From the NCBI GenBank assembly GCA_009691355.1, contig SICW01000041.1, positions 1 to 6,300 on the forward strand: a stretch of DNA of 6,300 bases, read 5' to 3'. Both the position numbers and the translations under genes were made by a program. The first letter of the stretch is position 1; each line of letters opens with the position of its first letter. The notes beneath the pieces are model-generated. The model ran no database searches. It worked only from the letters and a program-made list of their open reading frames with translations, and was not told the origin of the DNA. The DNA comes from Candidatus Woesearchaeota archaeon. GTDB taxonomy: Archaea; Nanobdellota; Nanobdellia; SCGC-AAA011-G17; GW2011-AR17. Positions 1 to 5,223 of this stretch are shown piece by piece.

Positions 1-14
1 GAAAAGCTTATAAA
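1..14 (+). promoter_or_regulatory. BRE/TATA promoter of the TFB gene
   Basis: An A-rich BRE-like hexamer (GAAAAG, 1-6) is followed directly by a TATA box (CTTATAAA, 7-14). By the usual archaeal spacing of about 26 bases from the TATA centre, transcription would start near 37-38. That leaves a leader of about 15 bases before the ATG at 53, with only a weak AGG at 38-40 as a possible ribosome site. The window edge may cut off further upstream elements. Confidence 0.6.
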
Positions 15-52
15 CTAGTTCTGAGTTTGGTATATAAAGGTTTTGTTCATAC

Positions 53-976
53 ATGGCTACAGCAATTAAAAAATGTCCCGAATGTGGGGGTTTACAGCTT
101 ACTCATAATAAGGACAAGGGTGAAGTTATTTGTCGTAATTGTGGCCTTGTTATTGAAGATAAAATGATTGACTTTGGTCAGGAATGGCGAGAGTTTGATT
201 CTGAAGATTCTGATAAAAGACGACGTACTGGTGCGCCTATGACATATACTAAGTATGATAGGGGTCTAGGTACTGATGTTGGGCAAAAACAGGATATTTA
301 TAGGCTTTCTGGAAAAGGAAAAAATAAATATTTCCGACTGAGAAAGTGGCAATATAGAATTTCTACTGCGATTGAAAGAAACCTTAAATTGGCTCTTGCA
401 GAATTGAAACGAGTAGCCTCTTACTTAAAATTACCTAAATCTGTTGAGGAAGAAAGTGCACGAGTGTATACTCTCGCAGTGCAAAGAGGACTTGTGCGTG
501 GAAGATCTATGGAGTCTGTTGTTGCTGGGGCATTATATGCTGCATGTAGACGACATGAAGTTCCAAGAACGCTTGATGAGCTTGCTGAAGCTTCTGGAAT
601 TGATAAAAAAGAAATTGGAAGAACTTATAGATTTGTTACACGTGAATTAGGTATTCGTATCTTGCCTTCTAATCCTATTGATTATATCCCACGATTTGCA
701 TCTGCATTACGTTTGAGTGCAGATACACAAAGTAAAGCTGTGGAGATTTTAGAAATGGCTCAGAATTCAGAATTAACTTCTGGGAGAGGGCCAACAGGGA
801 TAGCTGCAGCTTCTTTGTATGTCGCAGCTTTGATTAATAACGAAAAAAGAACACAACGAGAGGTAGCAGACATAGCTGGTGTTACTGAGGTAACTATCAG
901 AAATAGATATAAAGAACTTCTGAAAAAATTAAATCTTAAGGATAAGATTAAAAAATTGAAGTTAGAGGATGAATAG
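53..976 (+). CDS. tfb: Transcription initiation factor IIB (TFB)
   Basis: This is the archaeal homologue of TFIIB. It binds the TBP-TATA complex, reads the BRE and recruits RNA polymerase. At 307 residues it has the normal family length. The N-terminal zinc ribbon has its four ligands as CPEC (C8, C11) and CRNC (C27, C30). It is followed by the B-reader/B-linker region with the typical GQEWREF (42-48) and GAPMTYT (60-66) motifs. Two cyclin folds follow, at roughly 108-200 and 205-295. The first contains the hallmark ESVVAGALYAACR (154-166). The second ends in a helix-turn-helix (about 267-289, TQREVADIAGVTEVTIRNRY), the part that contacts the BRE. The ATG at 53 is chosen because it sits just before the zinc ribbon and no in-frame start fits better. 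Its last 8 bases overlap the next gene. All key residues are present, so this should be a working general factor. Whether the genome has further TFB paralogues cannot be seen here. Confidence 0.97.
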   Translation: MATAIKKCPECGGLQLTHNKDKGEVICRNCGLVIEDKMIDFGQEWREFDSEDSDKRRRTGAPMTYTKYDRGLGTDVGQKQDIYRLSGKGKNKYFRLRKWQYRISTAIERNLKLALAELKRVASYLKLPKSVEEESARVYTLAVQRGLVRGRSMESVVAGALYAACRRHEVPRTLDELAEASGIDKKEIGRTYRFVTRELGIRILPSNPIDYIPRFASALRLSADTQSKAVEILEMAQNSELTSGRGPTGIAAASLYVAALINNEKRTQREVADIAGVTEVTIRNRYKELLKKLNLKDKIKKLKLEDE

Positions 977-1298
977 TAATTCTTCGTTTTTTATGGATAG
1001 ACTTTATTTTGATTCAAGCATTTCGTGTTATGTTACTTCTGATAGAGAGAGCTTTGTTGCTTTACGTGATACTACTTTCTTAGGTGAAGGAAGGCCTACA
1101 ATTTACTTAAATGAGTATAATGATCAAGATGAGCTTTTTGCTGGTGTTGAAGGACTTGTGCGTGCACTTCCCAAAGGAATAAAGCCCGATGCTTTCTCTT
1201 GCTCAGAGGTTATTCCTGGAAGAATGTATGCTGTTGATTTTCTTCGTGTTCGCAAAGAAAGTTATAGCTCTCTTCTTGCTCAACAAGCTGCAAAATAA
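969..1298 (+). CDS. Small uncharacterised protein overlapping the TFB gene
   Basis: I do not recognise this 109-residue protein. It has no signal peptide, no membrane segment and no zinc-knuckle pattern; its only cysteines are C20 and C78, so it is probably cytosolic. The composition is mixed and protein-like, with alternating polar and hydrophobic stretches (for example 43-50 and 86-94) that suggest a small alpha/beta fold. The ATG at 969 lies inside the last codons of the TFB gene in another frame. A purine-rich AGAGG (964-968) touches it directly, too close for a normal ribosome site. The in-frame ATG at 993 (M9) is an alternative start that removes a Ser/Asn-rich tail. No promoter is visible, so it is probably co-transcribed with TFB and translated by coupling. 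Its reality rests on the tight overlap, the shared strand, the length and the promoter immediately after its stop. An actual role in transcription would be guesswork. Confidence 0.75.
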   Translation: MNSNSSFFMDRLYFDSSISCYVTSDRESFVALRDTTFLGEGRPTIYLNEYNDQDELFAGVEGLVRALPKGIKPDAFSCSEVIPGRMYAVDFLRVRKESYSSLLAQQAAK

Positions 1299-1305
1299 TT
1301 TTCTC

Positions 1306-1319
1306 GCAATGTTTATAAA
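1306..1319 (+). promoter_or_regulatory. BRE/TATA promoter of the Cys-rich surface protein gene (leaderless)
   Basis: A TATA box (TTTATAAA, 1312-1319) lies in the 44-base gap after the small gene. Its first base is exactly 31 bases before the ATG at 1343, so the predicted transcription start falls on or next to the start codon. The mRNA is therefore expected to be leaderless, and indeed no Shine-Dalgarno-like sequence precedes the ATG. The BRE position (GCAATG, 1306-1311) is only a fair match. Confidence 0.65.
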
Positions 1320-1342
1320 ATATAGGCACTCTTCTTTGTATA

Positions 1343-2977
1343 ATGAAAAGGTTGGTGATCTTTTTCTTTGTACTCTTGAGTCTTAGTGCTTTTGCTAGTG
1401 CAACTTGTACTAATTACTTAGATAATGGGAATGATGCAGATGCCTTTGGTTATGTTGATCATGGTGGGAATATTTATGAGGATTATTGTAGTTCTACTAC
1501 TCAACTTAAAGAATATTCTTGTAGTGGTACCGCTATAGTCTTAGCAACAGATTCTTGTGGAGCATGTAATGATGGGATTTGTTATCCTTCTACGTGTAGC
1601 ACTTCTCAAGAATGTAATCCTGTCTTTCGAAAATGGTGCAGTGGGAGTTCTTGGTCGGATAGTGGATATTGTACGGATAGTCATTTGGGATGTGACCTTG
1701 TTGATTCTACTTGTGATGCTTCTACGTGTACAACCGGAACTTGTGATTATAAAAATCATAAGTACTGTGATTCTAATGACTGGTTAAGTGAAGATTATTG
1801 TGATGAAACTCATTGTGGTGATGATGCAGATTCACTTGGCTATTGTTTTTGTGAGGATACTACGCAGACTAGTGAAACGGATTGTACAGATGATGTGGAT
1901 GATGATTGTGATGGATCTGTAGATTGTAATGATAGTGACTGTGATGGACAGAGCGGATGTGAATGCACAGATGGAGATACCCAGACTTGTGGAAGTGATG
2001 AAGGAGTTTGCGAAAGTGGAACAGAGGCCTGTTCTGGTGGAAATTGGGGTGTATGCTCAGGTGTAGAAACAAGTGAGGAACTTTGTGATGAATTAGATAA
2101 TGATTGTGATGGTGAAACGGATGAAGACTGTACTTGTATTCCCGGGGATACCAGAGATTGCGGAGCAGATGAAGGGGTGTGCCAAGCAGGTGTGCAAGTG
2201 TGTCAAGATGATGCGACCTGGGGTATTTGTTATGGTGCTTCCTATGCCGCTTCTGAAATTGAAGAATGTAATGGTTTAGATGATGATTGTGATGGAAAGG
2301 TCGATGAAGGTTGTGGATGTGTGACAAATACGACACAGAGTTGTGGAAGTGATGTTGGGGCTTGTGCGTTTGGAACACAGAGTTGTGCGAATGGGACTTG
2401 GAGTGATTGCACTGGAGACATAGAAGCATTCCCTGAGATTTGTGCTGATACTATTGATAATGATTGTGATGGCTTGCTTGATTCAGATGATGAAACGTGT
2501 GCAGAGACTGAAGTAAATATTACTGTTGCTTCTTCTGAGCCTGTAGTAGAGACAGATGAAATTACTTTAGAGTGCACTAGTGATGGTGAGTGTGATACTG
2601 GATATGTTTGTACACGTGCACAATGTGTGTATGAGGAAAGTAGTTCTTCTTCAATAACTGAGGATTCTAGTACTGCTTCTACATCTAGTTCTCTTTCTAG
2701 TACCAGTTCTAGTAGCAAAGAATCTTCTTCCGATTATTGGGTTTATGTTTTACCTTTAGTCGTTGTTCTTCTTCTTTTGTTTGCATTTGCTTTGTGGTAT
2801 GTTCATAAGAAGAAAATGACGAAAAATTCTGTAGCCCCTGTAAAAAATACTTCTTCTTTTTCTTCTCCTTTTCAAATGCAGCAGAAGAGTTCTTCTCAAA
2901 TGCCTCTTAAGAAAGGAGCTCTTGAGAAGAATTTAGAGGATTCTTTCAAAGAAAGTGCGGGTCTTTTTAAGAAGTAA
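1343..2977 (+). CDS. Secreted, membrane-anchored Cys-rich protein with MopE-type modules
   Basis: This 544-residue protein is a predicted type I membrane protein with a large outer part. Residues 1-20 are a signal peptide with a cleavage motif ASA at 18-20. Residues 22-80 form a six-Cys module (spacing C-26-C-10-C-11-C-2-C-4-C with KEYSC at 56-60) of a kind common in secreted DPANN proteins. Residues 85-170 hold two related Cys repeats. Residues 181-206 carry a DDDCDG unit. Residues 208-386 hold three 8-Cys modules, each with a DNDCDG or DDDCDG loop, resembling the putative metal-binding MopE repeat. Residues 411-428 add a four-Cys knot. A Ser/Thr-rich linker (433-463), one membrane helix (about 466-487) and a 57-residue basic, Ser-rich inner tail complete it. 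All 52 cysteines lie between 22 and 428; none is in the helix or tail. The Asp-rich loops fit the D-x-D-x-D-G calcium-binding pattern. The function is unknown; a structural stalk, adhesin or metal-binding surface protein is likeliest. The start is supported by the leaderless promoter and the signal peptide. Confidence 0.9.
   Translation: MKRLVIFFFVLLSLSAFASATCTNYLDNGNDADAFGYVDHGGNIYEDYCSSTTQLKEYSCSGTAIVLATDSCGACNDGICYPSTCSTSQECNPVFRKWCSGSSWSDSGYCTDSHLGCDLVDSTCDASTCTTGTCDYKNHKYCDSNDWLSEDYCDETHCGDDADSLGYCFCEDTTQTSETDCTDDVDDDCDGSVDCNDSDCDGQSGCECTDGDTQTCGSDEGVCESGTEACSGGNWGVCSGVETSEELCDELDNDCDGETDEDCTCIPGDTRDCGADEGVCQAGVQVCQDDATWGICYGASYAASEIEECNGLDDDCDGKVDEGCGCVTNTTQSCGSDVGACAFGTQSCANGTWSDCTGDIEAFPEICADTIDNDCDGLLDSDDETCAETEVNITVASSEPVVETDEITLECTSDGECDTGYVCTRAQCVYEESSSSSITEDSSTASTSSSLSSTSSSSKESSSDYWVYVLPLVVVLLLLFAFALWYVHKKKMTKNSVAPVKNTSSFSSPFQMQQKSSSQMPLKKGALEKNLEDSFKESAGLFKK
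1406..1582 (+). other. N-terminal six-Cys module (residues 22-80)
   Basis: The module runs from C22 to C80 with cysteines at 22, 49, 60, 72, 75 and 80, and contains the KEYSC (56-60) and CGACNDGIC (72-80) motifs. From memory of the family, the pattern C...G...D-x-C...L-x-E-Y-x-C...C-x-x-C-x-x-G-x-C recurs in many extracellular proteins of DPANN archaea. It is the best hint of lineage within this protein. Confidence 0.55.
1595..1852 (+). repeat. Two tandem diverged Cys modules (residues 85-124 and 129-170)
   Basis: The two copies both begin STC and share the spacing C-x7-C-x10-C (C91-C99-C110 and C134-C142-C153). In both, an aromatic residue precedes the second Cys of that trio, and a W-x3-x-x-Y-C segment ends it. 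The two halves are aligned by eye; the sequence between the cysteines has diverged strongly, so the duplication is old. Confidence 0.6.
1964..2500 (+). repeat. Three tandem 8-Cys MopE-type modules (residues 208-263, 265-324, 326-386)
   Basis: Each copy has exactly eight cysteines in the same order. Copy 1 uses C208, 216, 223, 230, 238, 248, 255 and 263. Copy 2 uses C265, 273, 280, 287, 296, 309, 316 and 324. Copy 3 uses C326, 334, 341, 348, 356, 367, 375 and 386. Shared landmarks are a CG[SA]D motif, a Trp before the fifth Cys, and D-x-D-C-D-G followed by acidic residues. At the DNA level the core GATTGTGATGG is identical in all three and also in the partial unit upstream (residues 181-206). 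The acidic loop fits an EF-hand/thrombospondin-type-3-like calcium site. Confidence 0.8.
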
Positions 2978-2983
2978 ATTGGC

Positions 2984-2997
2984 ACAATATTTAAAAA
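2984..2997 (+). promoter_or_regulatory. BRE/TATA promoter of the sugar-nucleotide operon (leaderless GTG)
   Basis: A TATA-like box (TTTAAAAA, 2990-2997) with an A-rich flank (ACAATA, 2984-2989) lies in the 43-base gap before the dehydrogenase gene. The distance from its first base to the GTG at 3021 is 31 bases, the same as at 1312-1343. A leaderless transcript starting with GTG is predicted. No ribosome-binding sequence is seen in the gap, which agrees with this. Confidence 0.55.
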
Positions 2998-3020
2998 GAG
3001 TAGGTTAGTTTTACACATCT

Positions 3021-4214
3021 GTGAAGAGTGTTTGCGTTATTGGGCTGGGGTATGTAGGTTTGCCTTTGGCATTACTTTCTTTAGAAAAAGGATATACTGT
3101 TTATGGACTAGAAAATAGTCCTGTTAAGGTTGAAAAATTGGCTAAAGAACATCCGAATATTTCTTTGAATAGTCCTGATGCTCTTCTTTCTGATGTGATT
3201 ATTATTGCAGTTCCTACTCCAGTTGATGAAAAAAAACTTCCAGATCTTACCCCTGTACGTGTTGCATGTGAACAAGTAGCAGAAAAACTGACAGGTAAAG
3301 GACAGTTGATTATTCTTGAATCCACAGTAAACCCCTTTGTTTCGAGAAAATATGTTCTTCCTATTCTTGAAAAAAAAGGGTTTAAGGAAGGGAAAGATTT
3401 TTTTCTGGTTCACTGCCCTGAGAGAATTGATCCTGGAAATAGAACGTGGAATGTTTCTAATATCCCTCGGGTGATTGGTGCGCTAAGCCCTCAAGGTCTT
3501 GAATTGTCCACTGAGTTTTATAAGAGTATTCTCTCTGCAGGGATTCTTCCTTTAAGTTCTATTGAAGCAGCAGAAATGACAAAGATCTATGAAAATTCTT
3601 TGCGTGCAGTCAATATAGCTTTTGCAAATGAAATGGCTATTGTTATGCAGAATATGAAACTTGATGCGAAAGAAATTATTCAAGGTGTGAAAACGAAACC
3701 TTTTGGCTTAGATCTTTGTTTTCCTAGTTGTGGTGTTGGGGGGCATTGTATTCCTGTAGATCCTTTTTATCTGATTGATGAATCTTTGAAGAGAGGTTTT
3801 GATCCCAGTTTTTTACGTACCGCTATGCGTGTGAATGGATATATGCCAGCATATACTGTTTCTTTGCTTATGCATGCATTGAATGAAACTGGAAAAAGTG
3901 TAAATGGCGCAAGGGTGGGTGTTCTTGGTGTATCTTATAAACGAAATGTTGATGATGTACGTGAAAGCCCAGCATTAGATATTATTAAACGTGTGAAAAG
4001 TTTAGGTGCTGAACTTAAGGTGTATGATCCTTTTATTCCGGACTATACCAATGCAACAGCAGAAGAAGTTCTTGCTTGCGATGCTGTGCTTTTACTTACA
4101 GATCATTCTGAGTTTTTAGATTACGATTACTCTAAAGTTCCTGTAGTTATTGATGGGAAAAATGCTTTAGATAAAAAGAGTATGAGTGGGGTCTATAAAG
4201 GAATTGGAAGGTAA
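3021..4214 (+). CDS. UDP-hexosamine 6-dehydrogenase-type enzyme (UDP-ManNAc/UDP-GlcNAc dehydrogenase family)
   Basis: The enzyme should oxidise C6 of a UDP-sugar twice with NAD+ to give a UDP-uronate. The N-terminal NAD-binding fold opens with GLGYVGLP (8-15). The middle domain has CPERIDPGN (132-140), AAEMTKIYEN (183-192, with the conserved Lys188) and the catalytic Cys243 in GVGGHCIPVDP (238-248). The C-terminal UDP-binding domain has YKRNVDDVRESPALD (306-320). These motifs fit the WecC/WbpA/TviB branch better than UDP-glucose dehydrogenase, so UDP-ManNAc or UDP-GlcNAc is the likelier substrate. The sequence alone does not decide between them. At 397 residues it is slightly short, because the region between the second strand (about 28-31) and AVPTP (63-67) lacks roughly 18 residues compared with E. 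coli WecC as I recall it. GTG at 3021 is the only sensible start: the Rossmann fold begins at once and the next in-frame ATG is codon 186. It overlaps the epimerase gene by 29 bases. Confidence 0.9.
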   Translation: MKSVCVIGLGYVGLPLALLSLEKGYTVYGLENSPVKVEKLAKEHPNISLNSPDALLSDVIIIAVPTPVDEKKLPDLTPVRVACEQVAEKLTGKGQLIILESTVNPFVSRKYVLPILEKKGFKEGKDFFLVHCPERIDPGNRTWNVSNIPRVIGALSPQGLELSTEFYKSILSAGILPLSSIEAAEMTKIYENSLRAVNIAFANEMAIVMQNMKLDAKEIIQGVKTKPFGLDLCFPSCGVGGHCIPVDPFYLIDESLKRGFDPSFLRTAMRVNGYMPAYTVSLLMHALNETGKSVNGARVGVLGVSYKRNVDDVRESPALDIIKRVKSLGAELKVYDPFIPDYTNATAEEVLACDAVLLLTDHSEFLDYDYSKVPVVIDGKNALDKKSMSGVYKGIGR

Positions 4215-5160
4215 AATTTTAGTTACGGGTGGAGCAGGTTTTATTGGAAGTCATGTTGTTGATGCACTTATTGAAAGAGGTGAAGATGTTGTTTTGGTGG
4301 ACAACTTTAATTCTTATTACGATCCTAAACGTAAGTTTTTGAACATTGCCCCACATATTTCTCATCCTCATTTTCATTTAGCTGCTGGAAATGTTGAAGA
4401 TTATTCTTTTATGCAAGCTCTCTTTGAAAAACACAATATACAAAAAGTGATTCATTTAGCTGCAAGGGCAGGTGTACGACCTTCTATTCAAGATCCTGTA
4501 GGGTATAAAATTGCAAATATTGATGGAACTTTGAATCTTTTAGAACTCTCTAAAAAATATTGCGTGCAAAATTTTGTTTTTGCTTCTTCTTCATCGGTGT
4601 ATGGTAATTCTACAAAAACTCCTTTTTCTGAAACAGATCCAGCTGATAGTCCTATATCCCCTTATGCTGCTACAAAAAGAATGGGAGAACTTCTTTGTCG
4701 AACATATAATAATCTGTTTCATATACCCATTAGTTGTTTGCGTTTTTTTACGGTTTATGGGCCCCGTGGAAGACCGGATATGGCTCCTTATATCTTTACA
4801 GATGCTGTATCTCAAGGAAAAGAAATTACTCTTTTTGGAAATGGGACGAGCAAAAGAGATTATACCTATGTTTCTGATATTGTTTCAGGGGTTATTGCAG
4901 CTTTAGATACTCCTTTGAATTTTGAGATATACAACTTGGGCAATAATCGTATGGTTTCTTTGAAAGAATTTGTTTCTCTTGTAGAAGATACTGTGGGAAA
5001 GAAAGCTCTTGTTATTTCTAAAGATTCTTTTCCTGGTGATGTAGAAATTACTTGTGCTGATATTTCTAAAGCGGAGAAACTTTTGGGGTATCATCCACGT
5101 GTACCTATAGAAAAGGGAATGAAAGAATTTTATTCGTGGTATTCTAAAAACCCCTTTTGA
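4186..5160 (+). CDS. NAD-dependent UDP-uronate/UDP-sugar 4-epimerase (extended SDR)
   Basis: The protein is an extended short-chain dehydrogenase/reductase that inverts C4 of a UDP-sugar through a keto intermediate. It shows TGGAGFIG (14-21) for NAD binding, Asp39 for the adenosine ribose, the ASSSSVYG stretch (133-140) holding the catalytic Ser, and the catalytic Tyr160/Lys164 pair (YAATK). LRFFTVYGPRGRPDMA (185-200) and KRDYTYVSD (223-231) are typical of UDP-glucuronate 4-epimerases and of the TviC/WbpP group. The 324-residue length is normal. With the dehydrogenase just upstream, conversion of UDP-GlcNAcA to UDP-GalNAcA or of UDP-GlcA to UDP-GalA is plausible. The preferred start is GTG at 4186, inside the dehydrogenase gene. 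TTG at 4204 is an alternative that trims six residues; both lack a clear ribosome site. The overlap implies one operon with translational coupling. Family assignment is firm; the exact substrate is not. Confidence 0.9.
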   Translation: MGSIKELEGKILVTGGAGFIGSHVVDALIERGEDVVLVDNFNSYYDPKRKFLNIAPHISHPHFHLAAGNVEDYSFMQALFEKHNIQKVIHLAARAGVRPSIQDPVGYKIANIDGTLNLLELSKKYCVQNFVFASSSSVYGNSTKTPFSETDPADSPISPYAATKRMGELLCRTYNNLFHIPISCLRFFTVYGPRGRPDMAPYIFTDAVSQGKEITLFGNGTSKRDYTYVSDIVSGVIAALDTPLNFEIYNLGNNRMVSLKEFVSLVEDTVGKKALVISKDSFPGDVEITCADISKAEKLLGYHPRVPIEKGMKEFYSWYSKNPF

Positions 5161-5165
5161 GTATC

Positions 5166-5170
5166 TTTTT
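5166..5170 (+). terminator. Possible T-run terminator after the epimerase gene
   Basis: Five T residues follow the epimerase stop within 10 bases and precede the next promoter. Archaeal RNA polymerase can terminate on T-rich non-template stretches without a hairpin. The run is short, and the TTTGCAAA palindrome it overlaps (5168-5175) is too small to be a convincing hairpin, so this is a weak call. Confidence 0.25.
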
Positions 5171-5171
5171 G

Positions 5172-5185
5172 CAAAGATTTATAAA
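5172..5185 (+). promoter_or_regulatory. BRE/TATA promoter of the sequon-rich surface protein gene
   Basis: An A-rich BRE-like CAAAGA (5172-5177) abuts a consensus TATA box (TTTATAAA, 5178-5185), the best-looking promoter in the window. Transcription should start near 5209, giving a leader of about 15 bases. The first TATA base is 46 bases before the ATG, the same distance as at the TFB gene, and unlike the 31 bases at the two leaderless genes. Confidence 0.7.
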
Positions 5186-5210
5186 TTTGTTTTGTATCAA
5201 GATCTCTATA

Positions 5211-5216
5211 GGGGGG
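5211..5216 (+). promoter_or_regulatory. G-run ribosome-binding site
   Basis: Six G residues followed by AT end 7 bases before the ATG at 5224. This is the right distance for a Shine-Dalgarno sequence, and the run can pair with the CCUCC of an archaeal 16S tail using G-U wobble. It is the only clear ribosome site in the window and it fixes the start of the last gene. Confidence 0.6.
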
Positions 5217-5223
5217 ATATATT

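Noticed and set aside
31..38. TATA-like TATATAAA close to the TFB start
   Set aside because: Only 22 bases before the ATG, it would place the transcription start inside the coding region. The box at 7-14 fits better.
444..650. 68-codon open frame within the TFB gene
   Set aside because: It is a +1 or +2 frame shadow inside the conserved cyclin fold coding sequence, with no start signals.
1397..1408. Possible lipoprotein attachment at Cys22 of the Cys-rich protein
   Set aside because: The residues before it (S-A-T-C) do not make a lipobox: no Leu at the right place and Thr at -1. The ASA site for ordinary signal peptidase fits, and the protein has its own membrane helix.
1869..2429. Long antisense open frame (186 codons), very rich in His, Leu and Ser
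   Set aside because: It mirrors the Asp/Cys-rich repeats of the sense gene, whose GAT-rich and TGT-rich codons read as His and other residues on the other strand. It has no promoter or recognisable domain.
1595..2500. Repeated DNA that might be read as a CRISPR array or a minisatellite
   Set aside because: The repeat units are in-frame protein modules of about 170-185 bases with diverged DNA. There are no short identical repeats with unique spacers.
2242..2718. Second antisense open frame (158 codons), Ser/Val-rich
   Set aside because: It overlaps the Ser linker and repeat region of the clear sense gene; the composition is a by-product of low-complexity sense codons.
4193..4200. TATA-like CTATAAAG at the end of the dehydrogenase gene
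   Set aside because: It lies downstream of the epimerase start, and no start codon falls at the 31- or 46-base spacing seen at the other promoters.
5165..5176. Small near-palindrome CTTTTTGCAAAG as an operator or hairpin terminator
   Set aside because: The perfect core is only eight bases (TTTGCAAA) and has no loop, and it overlaps the BRE region, so it carries too little information to call a regulator site.
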